The translations under genes and the position numbers were made by a program. A DNA stretch of 64,000 nucleotides from Streptomyces asoensis (GTDB lineage: Bacteria; Actinomycetota; Actinomycetes; Streptomycetales; Streptomycetaceae), in the NCBI RefSeq assembly GCF_016860545.1, contig NZ_BNEB01000001.1:434001-498000 (forward strand). The letters are read 5' to 3'. Below the pieces are notes generated by a model. The model was not told where the DNA came from, ran no database searches, and saw nothing but the letters and a program-made list of their open reading frames with translations. Below, one piece after another: positions 16,720-24,115 of the stretch (position 1 is its first letter; the number at the start of each line of letters is the position of its first letter).

Positions 16720-17542
16720 AGCCGCCGGCGCCGCTCGCTTCGCCCCGGTCGCCGGCGTCGCTCCCGTCGTCCCCGTCGCTGTCGTCGCTCTCCTCGACGG
16801 GCTCGCCGAGCAGCTCGCGGGCGAGCATGGTGGCGCCCGCGACCGCGCCCGGCATCAGGAAGACCGCGACCACGGGCACCAGGAAGGCGAGCCCCAAGGG
16901 GGTACCGAAACCCCAGACCAGGCTCTTGCGGGAGCGGAGCAGCGCGAGCCGGGCGCGCAGGTCGACGTCCCGGCGCTGGAGGGCGACGGCGGTGAGTTCC
17001 TCGGTGAGGAAGAACCCGGTGACGAAGAACCCGATCACCGGGACGACCGTCTGCCCGGCGACCGGGACGAAGCCGAGGGCGAACAGCAGCACGGCCCACA
17101 GCAGCGCCCGGCCCAGGATGCGCAGGCTGTCGCGGGCGGAGATCCACAGTTCGCGCCAGAGCGGCAGCCCGGACTCGGGGGCCGTGCCGTCGGGCGAGAC
17201 GTCCCGGTCGACCTTCTCGGAGAGGTTCTCGTAGAAGGGCTGCCCGACGAGCAGGGTGACCGCGGTGAAGGTGAGGACGGCGAGCAGCAGGCCGAGGGCG
17301 AACAGCACGACGACCAGGAAACCGCGGAACAGACCGCGCCACGGCCCCGACCAGTGGTCGGCGAACGGCGTCGACCATCCCACGAGGTCCTCGCCCCACA
17401 CCGCGAGCGACACCAGCGCCGCCGCGTAGAGGACGAGGGTGATCAGGCCCGGCAGGAGCCCGAACCCGTACTGCTTGCCGTGCCGGGCCACCCAGCGCTG
17501 GCCCTTCAGGAGGTATGTGAACCCCGCCCCGAGATCTCGCAT
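16673..17542 (-). CDS. EI24-domain integral membrane protein
   Basis: A 289-residue membrane protein of the EI24/CysZ-like family. At least four long hydrophobic segments can be seen, including FGLLPGLITLVLYAAALVSL, the LFRGFLVVVLFALGLLLAVL stretch, LLWAVLLFALGFVPVAG and TPLGLAFLVPVVAVFLMPG. The amphipathic QPFYENLSEKVDRDV motif after the second helix is conserved in bacterial members. The C-terminal 50 residues are acidic and disordered (Asp/Ser/Gly-rich). CysZ proteins import sulfate, but actinobacterial EI24 proteins are not characterised. TAGAGT lies 6 nt before the ATG, so the transcript may be leaderless. Confidence 0.82.
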   Translation of the reverse strand: MRDLGAGFTYLLKGQRWVARHGKQYGFGLLPGLITLVLYAAALVSLAVWGEDLVGWSTPFADHWSGPWRGLFRGFLVVVLFALGLLLAVLTFTAVTLLVGQPFYENLSEKVDRDVSPDGTAPESGLPLWRELWISARDSLRILGRALLWAVLLFALGFVPVAGQTVVPVIGFFVTGFFLTEELTAVALQRRDVDLRARLALLRSRKSLVWGFGTPLGLAFLVPVVAVFLMPGAVAGATMLARELLGEPVEESDDSDGDDGSDAGDRGEASGAGGSTPPPPYSGSPAPGR

Positions 17543-17548
17543 GGCCGA

Positions 17549-17554
17549 ACTCTA
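17549..17554 (-). promoter_or_regulatory. -10 box of the EI24 gene
   Basis: On the minus strand TAGAGT ends 6 nt before ATG 17542 with no ribosome-binding site between them, the layout of a leaderless transcript. Confidence 0.5.
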
Positions 17555-17811
17555 TCGGTCGTGCACATTTCACAGCCGGGGGCCGCGGCCGCCCCGGACG
17601 GCCCCTCGTAGGCCATCCGGGGCACGGATGACACCAACGCCTGTCCGCCGCAGTTGAGTCGAACGGGTACACCTCGCCGTACCGATCCACGGAAGCAACG
17701 AATCTCGGCAAGTCGGAGGAGGTGCTTCGGTGCGAGGGCGTGGTACGGGGCGGGGCCGGGCTTGAGGGATTCGTCGGCACACGCGAGCAGTGGGCTGGTT
17801 GAGGAGAGCGC

Positions 17812-18987
17812 ATGACGCGATTGACTGGGACGACGAGGGAGATCCACGGCACCGTCGCCGACGGATTCGAAGCGGTGCGGGAGGAGTTCGCCGCGTTCGT
17901 GGCGCAGGAGGAGCCGGACTACGAGGGCCAGTTGTGCGCGTACGTGCACGGCCGGCGGGTCGTCGACCTGTGGGTGCCCGGCGACGGTGCGGGAGCCGAC
18001 TCCCTCTACGGCGTCTACTCGTCGACCAAGGGCGCCGCCCACCTGGTGGTCGCCCTCCTCGTGCAGGAGGGCACCCTGGAGCTGGACCGCAAGGTCACCT
18101 ACTACTGGCCGGAGTTCGGGTCCGAGGGCAAGGGCGCGCTGACCCTGCGCGAACTGCTCGCGCACCGGGCCGGGGTGATCGGCACGGACGGCGGGTTCTC
18201 GCCGCAGGAGCTGGCCGACGACCGGCAGATCGCCGAACGCCTGGCGGACCAGCGGCCGTTCTGGCGTCCGGGCACCGCCTTCGGCTACCACGGGCTGGTC
18301 ATCGGGGCGCTCACCGGCGAGGTCGTGCGGCGGGCCACGGGCCGCACGCTCCAGGAGGTGTACGTGGAACGCGTGCGCGTGCCGTACGGGCTGGACCTCT
18401 TCCTGGGGCTGCCCGCGGTACACGAGCCGCGCTTCCGTACCGCGCGGCCGATGGCGCCGACCGCCGAGCAGCGGGCGCTGCTGGAGTCCGTGCCCGGCGG
18501 GCCCCACACGCTCGCCGCCGTCGCCTTCAACCGGCACGCGGCCGTGCCGACCGATCTGGAACTCCTGCCGAACGATCCGCTCATCAGGTCCAGGGGTCCT
18601 GCCTCGGTGGGCGGGGTGGCCTCGGCGCGAGGGCTGGCCGGACTGTACGCGGCGGCGATCAGCGAGGTGGACGGCAAGGCACCGCTGCTGAAGGAGGACA
18701 CGGCGGCGGAGTTCGGTCAGCTGCACTCCGTGGGGTACGACGTGGTGGCACGGGCGCACCGGTCGTACGGGCTGGGATTCCAGGCGACCGCGGACGCCTG
18801 GCACCCGTTCCTGGGCGCCGGGGCGTTCGGGCACAGCGGGGCGGGCGGCTGCCAGGCGTTCGCGGACCCGCGCAGCGGGCTCGCCTACGGCTACACCCGA
18901 CGCCGCTTCGCCTTCCCGGGCGGCTGCGCGCCGGAGAACGACCGGCTGGCGGGAGCGGTGCACCGCGCGGCGCTGACCACCGGCTGA
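17812..18987 (+). CDS. Serine hydrolase of the beta-lactamase/EstB type
   Basis: A 391-residue protein of the class C beta-lactamase fold and the usual length of family VIII esterases. The SxxK motif is SSTK (Ser70, Lys73, in VYSSTKGAAH), the Tyr motif is GYHGLVIG near residue 163, and GHSGAGG near 345 replaces the KTG triad, as in esterases such as EstB and LovD-like transacylases. No signal peptide. ATG 17812 has GAGGAG 5 nt upstream. Upstream, 17543-17811 holds no gene that I can see. A perfect hairpin follows the gene. Substrate unknown; an antibiotic-resistance role is unlikely. Confidence 0.87.
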   Translation: MTRLTGTTREIHGTVADGFEAVREEFAAFVAQEEPDYEGQLCAYVHGRRVVDLWVPGDGAGADSLYGVYSSTKGAAHLVVALLVQEGTLELDRKVTYYWPEFGSEGKGALTLRELLAHRAGVIGTDGGFSPQELADDRQIAERLADQRPFWRPGTAFGYHGLVIGALTGEVVRRATGRTLQEVYVERVRVPYGLDLFLGLPAVHEPRFRTARPMAPTAEQRALLESVPGGPHTLAAVAFNRHAAVPTDLELLPNDPLIRSRGPASVGGVASARGLAGLYAAAISEVDGKAPLLKEDTAAEFGQLHSVGYDVVARAHRSYGLGFQATADAWHPFLGAGAFGHSGAGGCQAFADPRSGLAYGYTRRRFAFPGGCAPENDRLAGAVHRAALTTG

Positions 18988-19068
18988 GAGCCCCGGGGGG
19001 CGCCGCCTTCGGCACGCCGGCCGGTACGGCCCCGACGTCCGGCCGGCGAGCGGGGGGTGGCGGGGAAA

Positions 19069-19109
19069 GGGCGAGGGCCGGACCCGGGGTATCGGGTCCG
19101 GCCCTCGCC
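19069..19109. terminator. Perfect 17-bp hairpin between convergent genes
   Basis: GGCGAGGGCCGGACCCG from 19069 pairs with the arm ending at 19109 around a 7-nt loop (about 19086-19092). It lies between the serine hydrolase and the oxidoreductase, so it likely ends both. Confidence 0.85.
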
Positions 19110-19176
19110 GGGTGCTGCCCTCACCGGGTGCGGCGCTCGGCGGGTGCGGCCCTCGCCGGTGGGGTGTCGCGACCGG

Positions 19177-20196
19177 TCAGAGCTTGACGATCATCTTTCC
19201 GGTGTTGTCGCCGCGCAGGACCCCGAGGAACGCCTCCAGGTTGTTCTCGATGCCCTCGACGACCGTCTCGCGGTACTTCAGCTCGCCGGAGCGGACCCAG
19301 GCGCCGACCTCCTGGACGAACTCCTGCTGGAGGTCGTAGTGGTCGCCGACGAGGAAGCCCTCGATGCGGCCGCGGGTCTGGATGAGGCGGGCGAGGTTCT
19401 TCGGGCCCGGTGCCGCCTCGGTGTTGTTGTAGACGGAGATCATGCCGCAGACCACGATGCGGCCCTTCTCGTTGAGCGAGCCGATGGCCGCCTCCAGGTG
19501 GTCGCCGCCGACGTTGTCGAAGTACACGTCGACCCCGTCGGGAGCGGCCTCGCGGAGCTGGGCGGCCACGGGGCCGTTCTTGTAGTTGAAGGCGGCGTCG
19601 AAGCCGTACTCCTCGACGAGCAGCTTGACCTTCTCGTCGGAGCCCGCCGAGCCGATGACCCGCGAAGCGCCCTTGAGGCGGGCGATCTGGCCGACCTGGC
19701 TGCCGACCGCGCCGGCCGCGCCCGACACGAAGACGGAGTCGCCCTCCTTGAAGGATCCGGTGCGCAGCAGGCCCGCGTAGGCGGTCAGACCCGTCATCCC
19801 GAGGACGCCGAGGTACGTGGACAGGGGCGCGGCCGCGGCGTCGACCTTGACGGCCTGCTTGGCGTCGACGGTGGCGTACTCGCGCCAGCCGCCGAAGTGC
19901 AGGACGTGGTCGCCCACGGCGATGCCCTCGGCGCCGGAGGCCACGACCTCGCCGACCGCGCCGCCCTGCATGGCCTTGCCCAGCTCGAAGGGGGCCACGT
20001 ACGACTTGGCGGCGCTCATCCGGCCGCGCATGTAGGGGTCGACGGAGACGAAGGCGTTGCGCACCAGCACCTCGCCCGGGCCGGGCTGCCGGATCTCCGC
20101 CTCGGCCAGCTCGAAGTCCTCGGGCTTCGGCCAGCCGACGGGACGGCTGAGCAGACGCCATTCGCGGCTGGTGGTGGGGAGGGCCGAGTCGGTCAT
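19177..20196 (-). CDS. NADP-dependent zinc-free medium-chain oxidoreductase (CurA/leukotriene B4 reductase-like)
   Basis: A 339-residue double-bond reductase of the medium-chain dehydrogenase superfamily without zinc ligands. Recognisable parts are the N-terminal FVSVDPYMRGRMS motif, the MQGGAVGEVV strand, and the Rossmann loop VFVSGAAGAVGSQVGQIA that binds NADP(H); DVYFDNVGGDHLEAAI is the family signature. Such enzymes reduce alpha,beta-unsaturated ketones and aldehydes. I took ATG 20196; an upstream in-frame ATG at 20247 would put the promoter inside the gene. It is divergent from a marR gene with the operator between -35 and -10, so the MarR protein very likely represses it. Confidence 0.9.
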   Translation of the reverse strand: MTDSALPTTSREWRLLSRPVGWPKPEDFELAEAEIRQPGPGEVLVRNAFVSVDPYMRGRMSAAKSYVAPFELGKAMQGGAVGEVVASGAEGIAVGDHVLHFGGWREYATVDAKQAVKVDAAAAPLSTYLGVLGMTGLTAYAGLLRTGSFKEGDSVFVSGAAGAVGSQVGQIARLKGASRVIGSAGSDEKVKLLVEEYGFDAAFNYKNGPVAAQLREAAPDGVDVYFDNVGGDHLEAAIGSLNEKGRIVVCGMISVYNNTEAAPGPKNLARLIQTRGRIEGFLVGDHYDLQQEFVQEVGAWVRSGELKYRETVVEGIENNLEAFLGVLRGDNTGKMIVKL

Positions 20197-20242
20197 CGGG
20201 AGCTGCCTTTCGTACGCTGCAAATGCTTCACTACCTGAAACA

Positions 20243-20272
20243 ACCATGCTCCTGAATATTTCAGGATGTCAA
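20243..20272 (-). promoter_or_regulatory. Promoter of the oxidoreductase with an embedded MarR-type operator
   Basis: On the minus strand TTGACA (20267-20272) and CATGGT (20243-20248) are 18 bp apart. A perfect palindrome TCCTGAA-TAT-TTCAGGA (20250-20266) fills the spacer, so a bound dimer would block RNA polymerase. The same element overlaps the -35 region expected for the divergent marR gene. Confidence 0.8.
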
Positions 20273-20293
20273 GTAACGGGGTACCCTGGATCC

Positions 20294-20746
20294 ATGTCCA
20301 CCTCACATCCGGCCCCGCTTCCCGACGCCCTGACCATGGAGGTCGTCGGCCTGATCGGCGAGGTCGTGGCCCGCTACTACGAGGACTACGAGGAAGCCGC
20401 CGCAGGTCACGCCCTCACCGGCGCGCAGGCCCGGCTGCTGAGCCTGCTGTCGCTGGAGCCGCTGCCGATGCGCAGGCTGGCGCAGAAACTGAAGTGCGAG
20501 CCGTCCAACGTGACCGGCATCGTCGACCGCCTGGAGTCCCGCGGCCTGGTCGAGCGGCGCCCGGACCCGGCCGACCGCAGGGTGAAGCTGGCGGCGGCGA
20601 CGGACGAGGGCCGGCGCATCGCCAAGGGACTGCGCGAGTCGCTCCGCTTCGCACGCGAGCCACTGGCGGGCCTGGCGGAGGAAGAACGAACCGTCCTGCG
20701 GGGCCTCCTCCGACGCATGCTGCACCCAGCCCCGACCAACCCCTGA
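20294..20746 (+). CDS. MarR-family transcriptional regulator
   Basis: A 150-residue winged-helix repressor. The recognition region reads MRRLAQKLKCEPSNVTGIVD, followed by the wing with RRPDPADRRVKLAAATDEG, a textbook MarR signature. Cys at the start of the recognition helix (LKCEPSN) could make it redox-sensitive, though that is a guess. TACCCT (20282-20287) lies 6 nt before ATG 20294 with no ribosome-binding site, suggesting a leaderless, autorepressed transcript. It is divergent from the NADP-dependent reductase, its likely target. Confidence 0.92.
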   Translation: MSTSHPAPLPDALTMEVVGLIGEVVARYYEDYEEAAAGHALTGAQARLLSLLSLEPLPMRRLAQKLKCEPSNVTGIVDRLESRGLVERRPDPADRRVKLAAATDEGRRIAKGLRESLRFAREPLAGLAEEERTVLRGLLRRMLHPAPTNP

Positions 20747-21058
20747 CCCGGCGGCGCCGGCCGGTCGCGGCCCGGCACGCCGGGGTGTCCCGGGCCCCGG
20801 GCCCACAGGGCCCCGGACGACGGCCGAGCCGCCACCCCGGCTCAGGCCGCCCCTCCCGACGGCTGCGCCGGGCGGTGGCCCGGCGTGGGCGGTCGAGATC
20901 GACCTGAACAGACGGCCCCGCCGACGGTGGCCCGGCGCGGCGGGGAACGCCGGACCGCGGGCCCACAGGGCCCCGGCCCACGGCCGCGCCATGGCGCCGG
21001 GCGGGCCCGGGTCCGTCGGTCGCGCGGGGTGGTGGGGACGCGCGGGGCGGTCGGGGGT
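20747..21058. repeat. Non-coding gap with a repeated GC-rich hairpin unit
   Basis: This 312-nt gap has no gene that I can support. GGGCCCACAGGGCCCCGG occurs at 20799-20816 and again at 20959-20976, and GGTGGCCCGGCG also occurs twice (near 20875 and 20929). The first copy can fold as a hairpin and may end marR; the second precedes the end of the convergent gntR gene. Confidence 0.55.
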
Positions 21059-21871
21059 TCAGTGGGGGTGGGGGGCGGGAGGTGGTTCGGGGTGTTGGGG
21101 GGTGAACTCGTACTGCAATTCGTAGAGATGGCCCGCCTTCACCATCACGGTGACCTCGACGGGGCGGCCGGCGTCGCCGTGGACCACGCGCAGGGTGCGC
21201 AGGACCGGCATGCCGCTGGTGAGGCGCAGGGCCTGGTACTGGGCCTGGGTGGGGACCCGCGCGCAGACCCGGTCCGTGCTGCGGCGCGGCGGGTGACCCA
21301 GCGCGGTCAGCAGGGCGGAGGCGCCGCCCCTGATCCTGCGGCGCTCGCTCAGGGCCGTGCCCCGGGCGATGTCCAGCGGGTAGTAGGCCTCGACCAGTTC
21401 GGCGGGCTCCTCGTCGACGAGGAGGATCTGGGCGCGGAGCACGGCGGTGCCGTCCGGCGGGAGACCGAGGGCGGCACGGACGTCCGCGGGCGGTCGGCGC
21501 TCCGTGACGTCGAGCAGCCGGATCCGGGCGTCCGTGCCGTGCCTGGCCGCCTCGGCGAGCCAGGGGTAGGGCGAGCCGGGACCGCCCGCCACCATGGGCG
21601 CGGCGGGCCGCACGGTGCGCCGGCGGTGCTCGCGGACGGTGACGGCGGCGCCGGCCCTGCCGACCACCAGGCCTTCGTCCTTGAGGAGTTGCAGACCCTT
21701 CTGGACCGTGGCGCTCGACGCCCCGAAGCGTTCCTTGAGCTGCGCGGTGGTGGGCAGGTTGGCGCCGGGGGCGAGCTCTCCGCCCATGATCTCGTCACGC
21801 AGGTCGGCCGCGATCCGCTCGTGCAGGGAGCGTCGGTCGACGGCTTCCGGGTCTGCCTTCGGCACGGTCAT
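21059..21871 (-). CDS. GntR-family regulator of the HutC/UTRA type
   Basis: A 270-residue regulator. The N-terminal GntR winged helix spans about residues 15-80, with LHERIAADLRDEIMGGELAPG and the recognition helix in ASSATVQKGLQLLKDEGLV. A linker leads into a UTRA effector-binding domain (about 95-255) with AILLVDEEPAELVEAYYPLD-like and LRTLRVVHGDAGRPVEVTV segments. The C-terminus is Pro/His-rich. Its ATG overlaps the stop of the upstream UTRA-only gene (ATGA), so the two are coupled and perhaps form a mixed complex. Ligand unknown. Confidence 0.88.
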   Translation of the reverse strand: MTVPKADPEAVDRRSLHERIAADLRDEIMGGELAPGANLPTTAQLKERFGASSATVQKGLQLLKDEGLVVGRAGAAVTVREHRRRTVRPAAPMVAGGPGSPYPWLAEAARHGTDARIRLLDVTERRPPADVRAALGLPPDGTAVLRAQILLVDEEPAELVEAYYPLDIARGTALSERRRIRGGASALLTALGHPPRRSTDRVCARVPTQAQYQALRLTSGMPVLRTLRVVHGDAGRPVEVTVMVKAGHLYELQYEFTPQHPEPPPAPHPH

Positions 21872-22410
21872 CCGATCCTGATCTGGTAGCGCAGCCTCTG
21901 CCGCAGGGCGGGCATCACCATACGGTCGACCTGGATCGGCCGGTCCTCGTGGTCGAGCGTGACCCGCACCAACCGCAGGACCGGCTCCCCCGGGGCGGTC
22001 CGCAGCGCCAGCCGCTCCTCCTCGTCCGGCATCCCGGCCGTCACGTCCTCCCGTACGAGGACACCGACGTGACCGAGCTCGGCGAGCAGACCGACGGCCC
22101 CGCCGGGGATCTTGGCGGTCGCGGCGAGACGAGTGCCCCCGGCTATGGCGGCCGGGTAGTAGGTGTCGGTGAGCTCGCTGGGCTCCTCGTCGAGGAGGAT
22201 GAGCCGCCGGCGTACGACGACCGGGTCGTCCTCGGCGACCCCGAGCAGTGCCGCCACGTCGGCGGGCGCGGGCACCTCACCGGCGTGCACGATGCGCTGC
22301 GTGCCGCGCCGCCCCAGCGCCGCGGCCTCGGCCGCCCAGGGGTCGCCCTGCCCGGCCCCCCGCGGCATCAGATACGGCAACGACGTGCTGACCCATCCGC
22401 TCGCAGCCAC
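21868..22410 (-). CDS. Stand-alone UTRA-domain protein without HTH
   Basis: A 180-residue protein that matches only the UTRA effector domain of HutC-type GntR regulators: RRLILLDEEPSELTDTYYPA, then LRLVRVTLDHEDRPIQVDRMV. These parts are clearly paralogous to the same stretches in the next gene downstream (VDEEPAELVEAYYP; RVVHGDAGRPVEVTVMV). The usual N-terminal winged helix is missing: only about 40 residues precede the domain and they have no HTH pattern. GTG 22410 has GGAGGAG close upstream and a palindrome at 22421-22436, so the start looks genuine rather than a truncation. It may be a co-sensor or anti-regulator for the coupled GntR protein. Confidence 0.75.
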   Translation of the reverse strand: MAASGWVSTSLPYLMPRGAGQGDPWAAEAAALGRRGTQRIVHAGEVPAPADVAALLGVAEDDPVVVRRRLILLDEEPSELTDTYYPAAIAGGTRLAATAKIPGGAVGLLAELGHVGVLVREDVTAGMPDEEERLALRTAPGEPVLRLVRVTLDHEDRPIQVDRMVMPALRQRLRYQIRIG

Positions 22411-22420
22411 GACTCCTCCT

Positions 22421-22436
22421 GTACGGCCGACCGTAC
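22421..22436 (-). promoter_or_regulatory. Palindrome upstream of the UTRA/gntR pair
   Basis: GTACGG (22421-22426), 4 nt, CCGTAC (22431-22436). It is a perfect inverted repeat immediately before the ribosome-binding site of the first gene and could be the autoregulatory operator. Confidence 0.45.
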
Positions 22437-22591
22437 TTTCGACCCTGCCGCCCTACACGGTAGGCGACCCGGCCCATCGGCCAACCGCCACCCTCAGCCA
22501 CCCTCAGCCACCCTCGCCCGTCTTGTTACCTTTCGCGAATAACAGTAAGGTTTCGCCGCAGGACGCCCCAGAACCACCGGAGGTGGCCCCC

Positions 22592-22993
22592 GTGCCCTTG
22601 TCACGGCAATGTCGTTTCCCCCGCTCGCGCGCCTCGGTACGGGCCGCGCGCGTCTTCGTCCGCCAGGTGCTGAGCGACTGGGGCTGCGTGGACCGGCTGG
22701 ACGACATAGCGCTGTGCGTCTCCGAACTCGCCACGAACGCCCTGCTGCACGGGGTGCCTCCCGGCCGGCAGTACTGCGTGAGCCTCACCCTCGACGGCCC
22801 GCTCCTGCGGCTCGCCGTACGCGACACGGGCGACCGCTCCGTGGCCCCGGGTCCCCCGGTCCCCGACGCCTGTTCCGGCCGGGGTCTCCAGCTCGCCCGG
22901 CACGTCGCCGACGACTTCGGCATCACGGAACACGTCGTCGGCAAGACGGTCTGGACGGTCTTCAAGACGGACCCCCGGCCCGCGAGGCCCTGA
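22592..22993 (+). CDS. Anti-sigma-factor-type ATP-binding protein (HATPase_c_2)
   Basis: A 133-residue GHKL-ATPase domain protein of the RsbW/SpoIIAB-like set that is expanded in Streptomyces. The N box is CVSELATNALLHGVPPG, the G1 box is VRDTGDRSV, and GRGLQLARHVADDFG is the G2-like motif. Such proteins bind ATP and phosphorylate anti-anti-sigma factors or bind sigma factors directly; no partner is encoded nearby, as is common. GTG 22592 has GGAGGT 7 nt upstream. It is divergent from the UTRA/gntR pair. Confidence 0.85.
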   Translation: MPLSRQCRFPRSRASVRAARVFVRQVLSDWGCVDRLDDIALCVSELATNALLHGVPPGRQYCVSLTLDGPLLRLAVRDTGDRSVAPGPPVPDACSGRGLQLARHVADDFGITEHVVGKTVWTVFKTDPRPARP

Positions 22994-23004
22994 CGGCCGC
23001 GCCC

Positions 23005-23027
23005 CCGGCCCCGTGCTGCGGGGCCGG
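23005..23027. terminator. Hairpin between convergent genes
   Basis: CCGGCCCC (23005-23012) and GGGGCCGG (23020-23027) pair perfectly around a 7-nt loop, 12 nt after the ATPase gene and 62 nt past the end of the sugar permease gene on the other strand. Confidence 0.6.
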
Positions 23028-23089
23028 TGGCGCGGAGCCCGGGTCGGCCGGCCGCAAGCACCGGGCTTCCGGTCGGCGACACCTGCCGG

Positions 23090-24115
23090 TCAGGTCTTCT
23101 TCCTGGTCGTCATGAAGCGCTGGACCAGGATGAACGCGCACAGCAGCACACCGGTGGCGATCTTCGTCCACCAGGAGCTGAGCGTGCCCTCGAACTGGAT
23201 GATGCTCTTGATCAGGCCCAGCACCAGCACACCGAACAGCGTCCCCAGCACATAGCCGGAGCCGCCCGTCAGCAGCGTGCCGCCGATGACCACCGCGGCG
23301 ATCGCGTCGAGTTCCATGCCGGTCGCGTGCAGCGGGTCACCGGACTGGATGTACAGGGTGAACAACAGGCCGGCCAGCGCCGAACAGAAGCCGCTCACCG
23401 TGTACACCGCGATCTTCGTGCCGCCCTGCGGGAGACCCATCAGCATGGCCGACTGCTCGTTGCCGCCGATGGCGTACACCCGGCGCCCGAAGCGGGTGTA
23501 GTGCAGGACGTAGAACGCCACGGCGAGGACCCCCAGCGAGACGATCGCGCCGATCGACAGGAAGCCCATCCCCAGCGACACCTGTGCCTGCGCCATGCTG
23601 CTCACCGAGGAGTCGCCGATGGAGATCGACTCCTTGCTGATGACCAGGCACAGACCGCGGAAGAGGAAGAGTCCGGCGAGGGTCACGATGAACGGCTGGA
23701 TCTCGAAGTTGTGGATCACGTAGCCCATCAGGAAGCCGCCGAAGGCCCCCACGGCCAGCGCCATGGGGATCACCACCACGATCGGCAGCCCCTGGCGCTC
23801 GACCAGCCAGGCCGTGAACATCGTCGTGAAGCCGATCATCGAACCGACGGACAGGTCGATCCCGCCGGACAGGATGACGAAGGTGACACCGACGGCGGCG
23901 ACCAGCAGATAGCCGTTGTCGATGAACAGGTTCAGGAAGACCTGGGGTTCGGCGAACCCGTAGTTCTGGTACCGGCTCAGGCCCACGCCGTACATCACGA
24001 GGAAGAGCAGGGCCGTCACCGCGACCGGCAGCCTCCGGTCGCCGAGCAGCCGCGCGGCCGCGGACGGGGTACGGCTGGGGGAGGCCGTCGTGGGGCTCTG
24101 GGTGGTCGCGCTCAT
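23090..24115 (-). CDS. yjfF: Sugar ABC transporter permease (YjfF-like)
   Basis: A 341-residue RbsC/AraH-type permease. Eight or more hydrophobic helices can be seen; conserved loops are SGGIDLSVGSMIGFTTM, QPFIVTLAGLFLFRGL, GRRVYAIGGNEQSAMLMGLP and the EDA-like MELDAIAAVVIGGTLLTGG. Gene order SBP - ATPase - permease - permease matches the E. coli galactofuranose importer YtfQ-YtfR-YtfT-YjfF, and this is the second permease. Start ATG 24115 shares its A with the stop of the upstream permease gene (TGATG). The actual sugar may differ from galactofuranose. Confidence 0.88.
   Translation of the reverse strand: MSATTQSPTTASPSRTPSAAARLLGDRRLPVAVTALLFLVMYGVGLSRYQNYGFAEPQVFLNLFIDNGYLLVAAVGVTFVILSGGIDLSVGSMIGFTTMFTAWLVERQGLPIVVVIPMALAVGAFGGFLMGYVIHNFEIQPFIVTLAGLFLFRGLCLVISKESISIGDSSVSSMAQAQVSLGMGFLSIGAIVSLGVLAVAFYVLHYTRFGRRVYAIGGNEQSAMLMGLPQGGTKIAVYTVSGFCSALAGLLFTLYIQSGDPLHATGMELDAIAAVVIGGTLLTGGSGYVLGTLFGVLVLGLIKSIIQFEGTLSSWWTKIATGVLLCAFILVQRFMTTRKKT

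Noticed and set aside
14934-17234. Plus-strand open frame of 766 codons across the GH3, C15-like and EI24 genes
   Set aside because: Arg/Gly/Pro-rich translation with no domain; it runs through well-supported genes in other frames.
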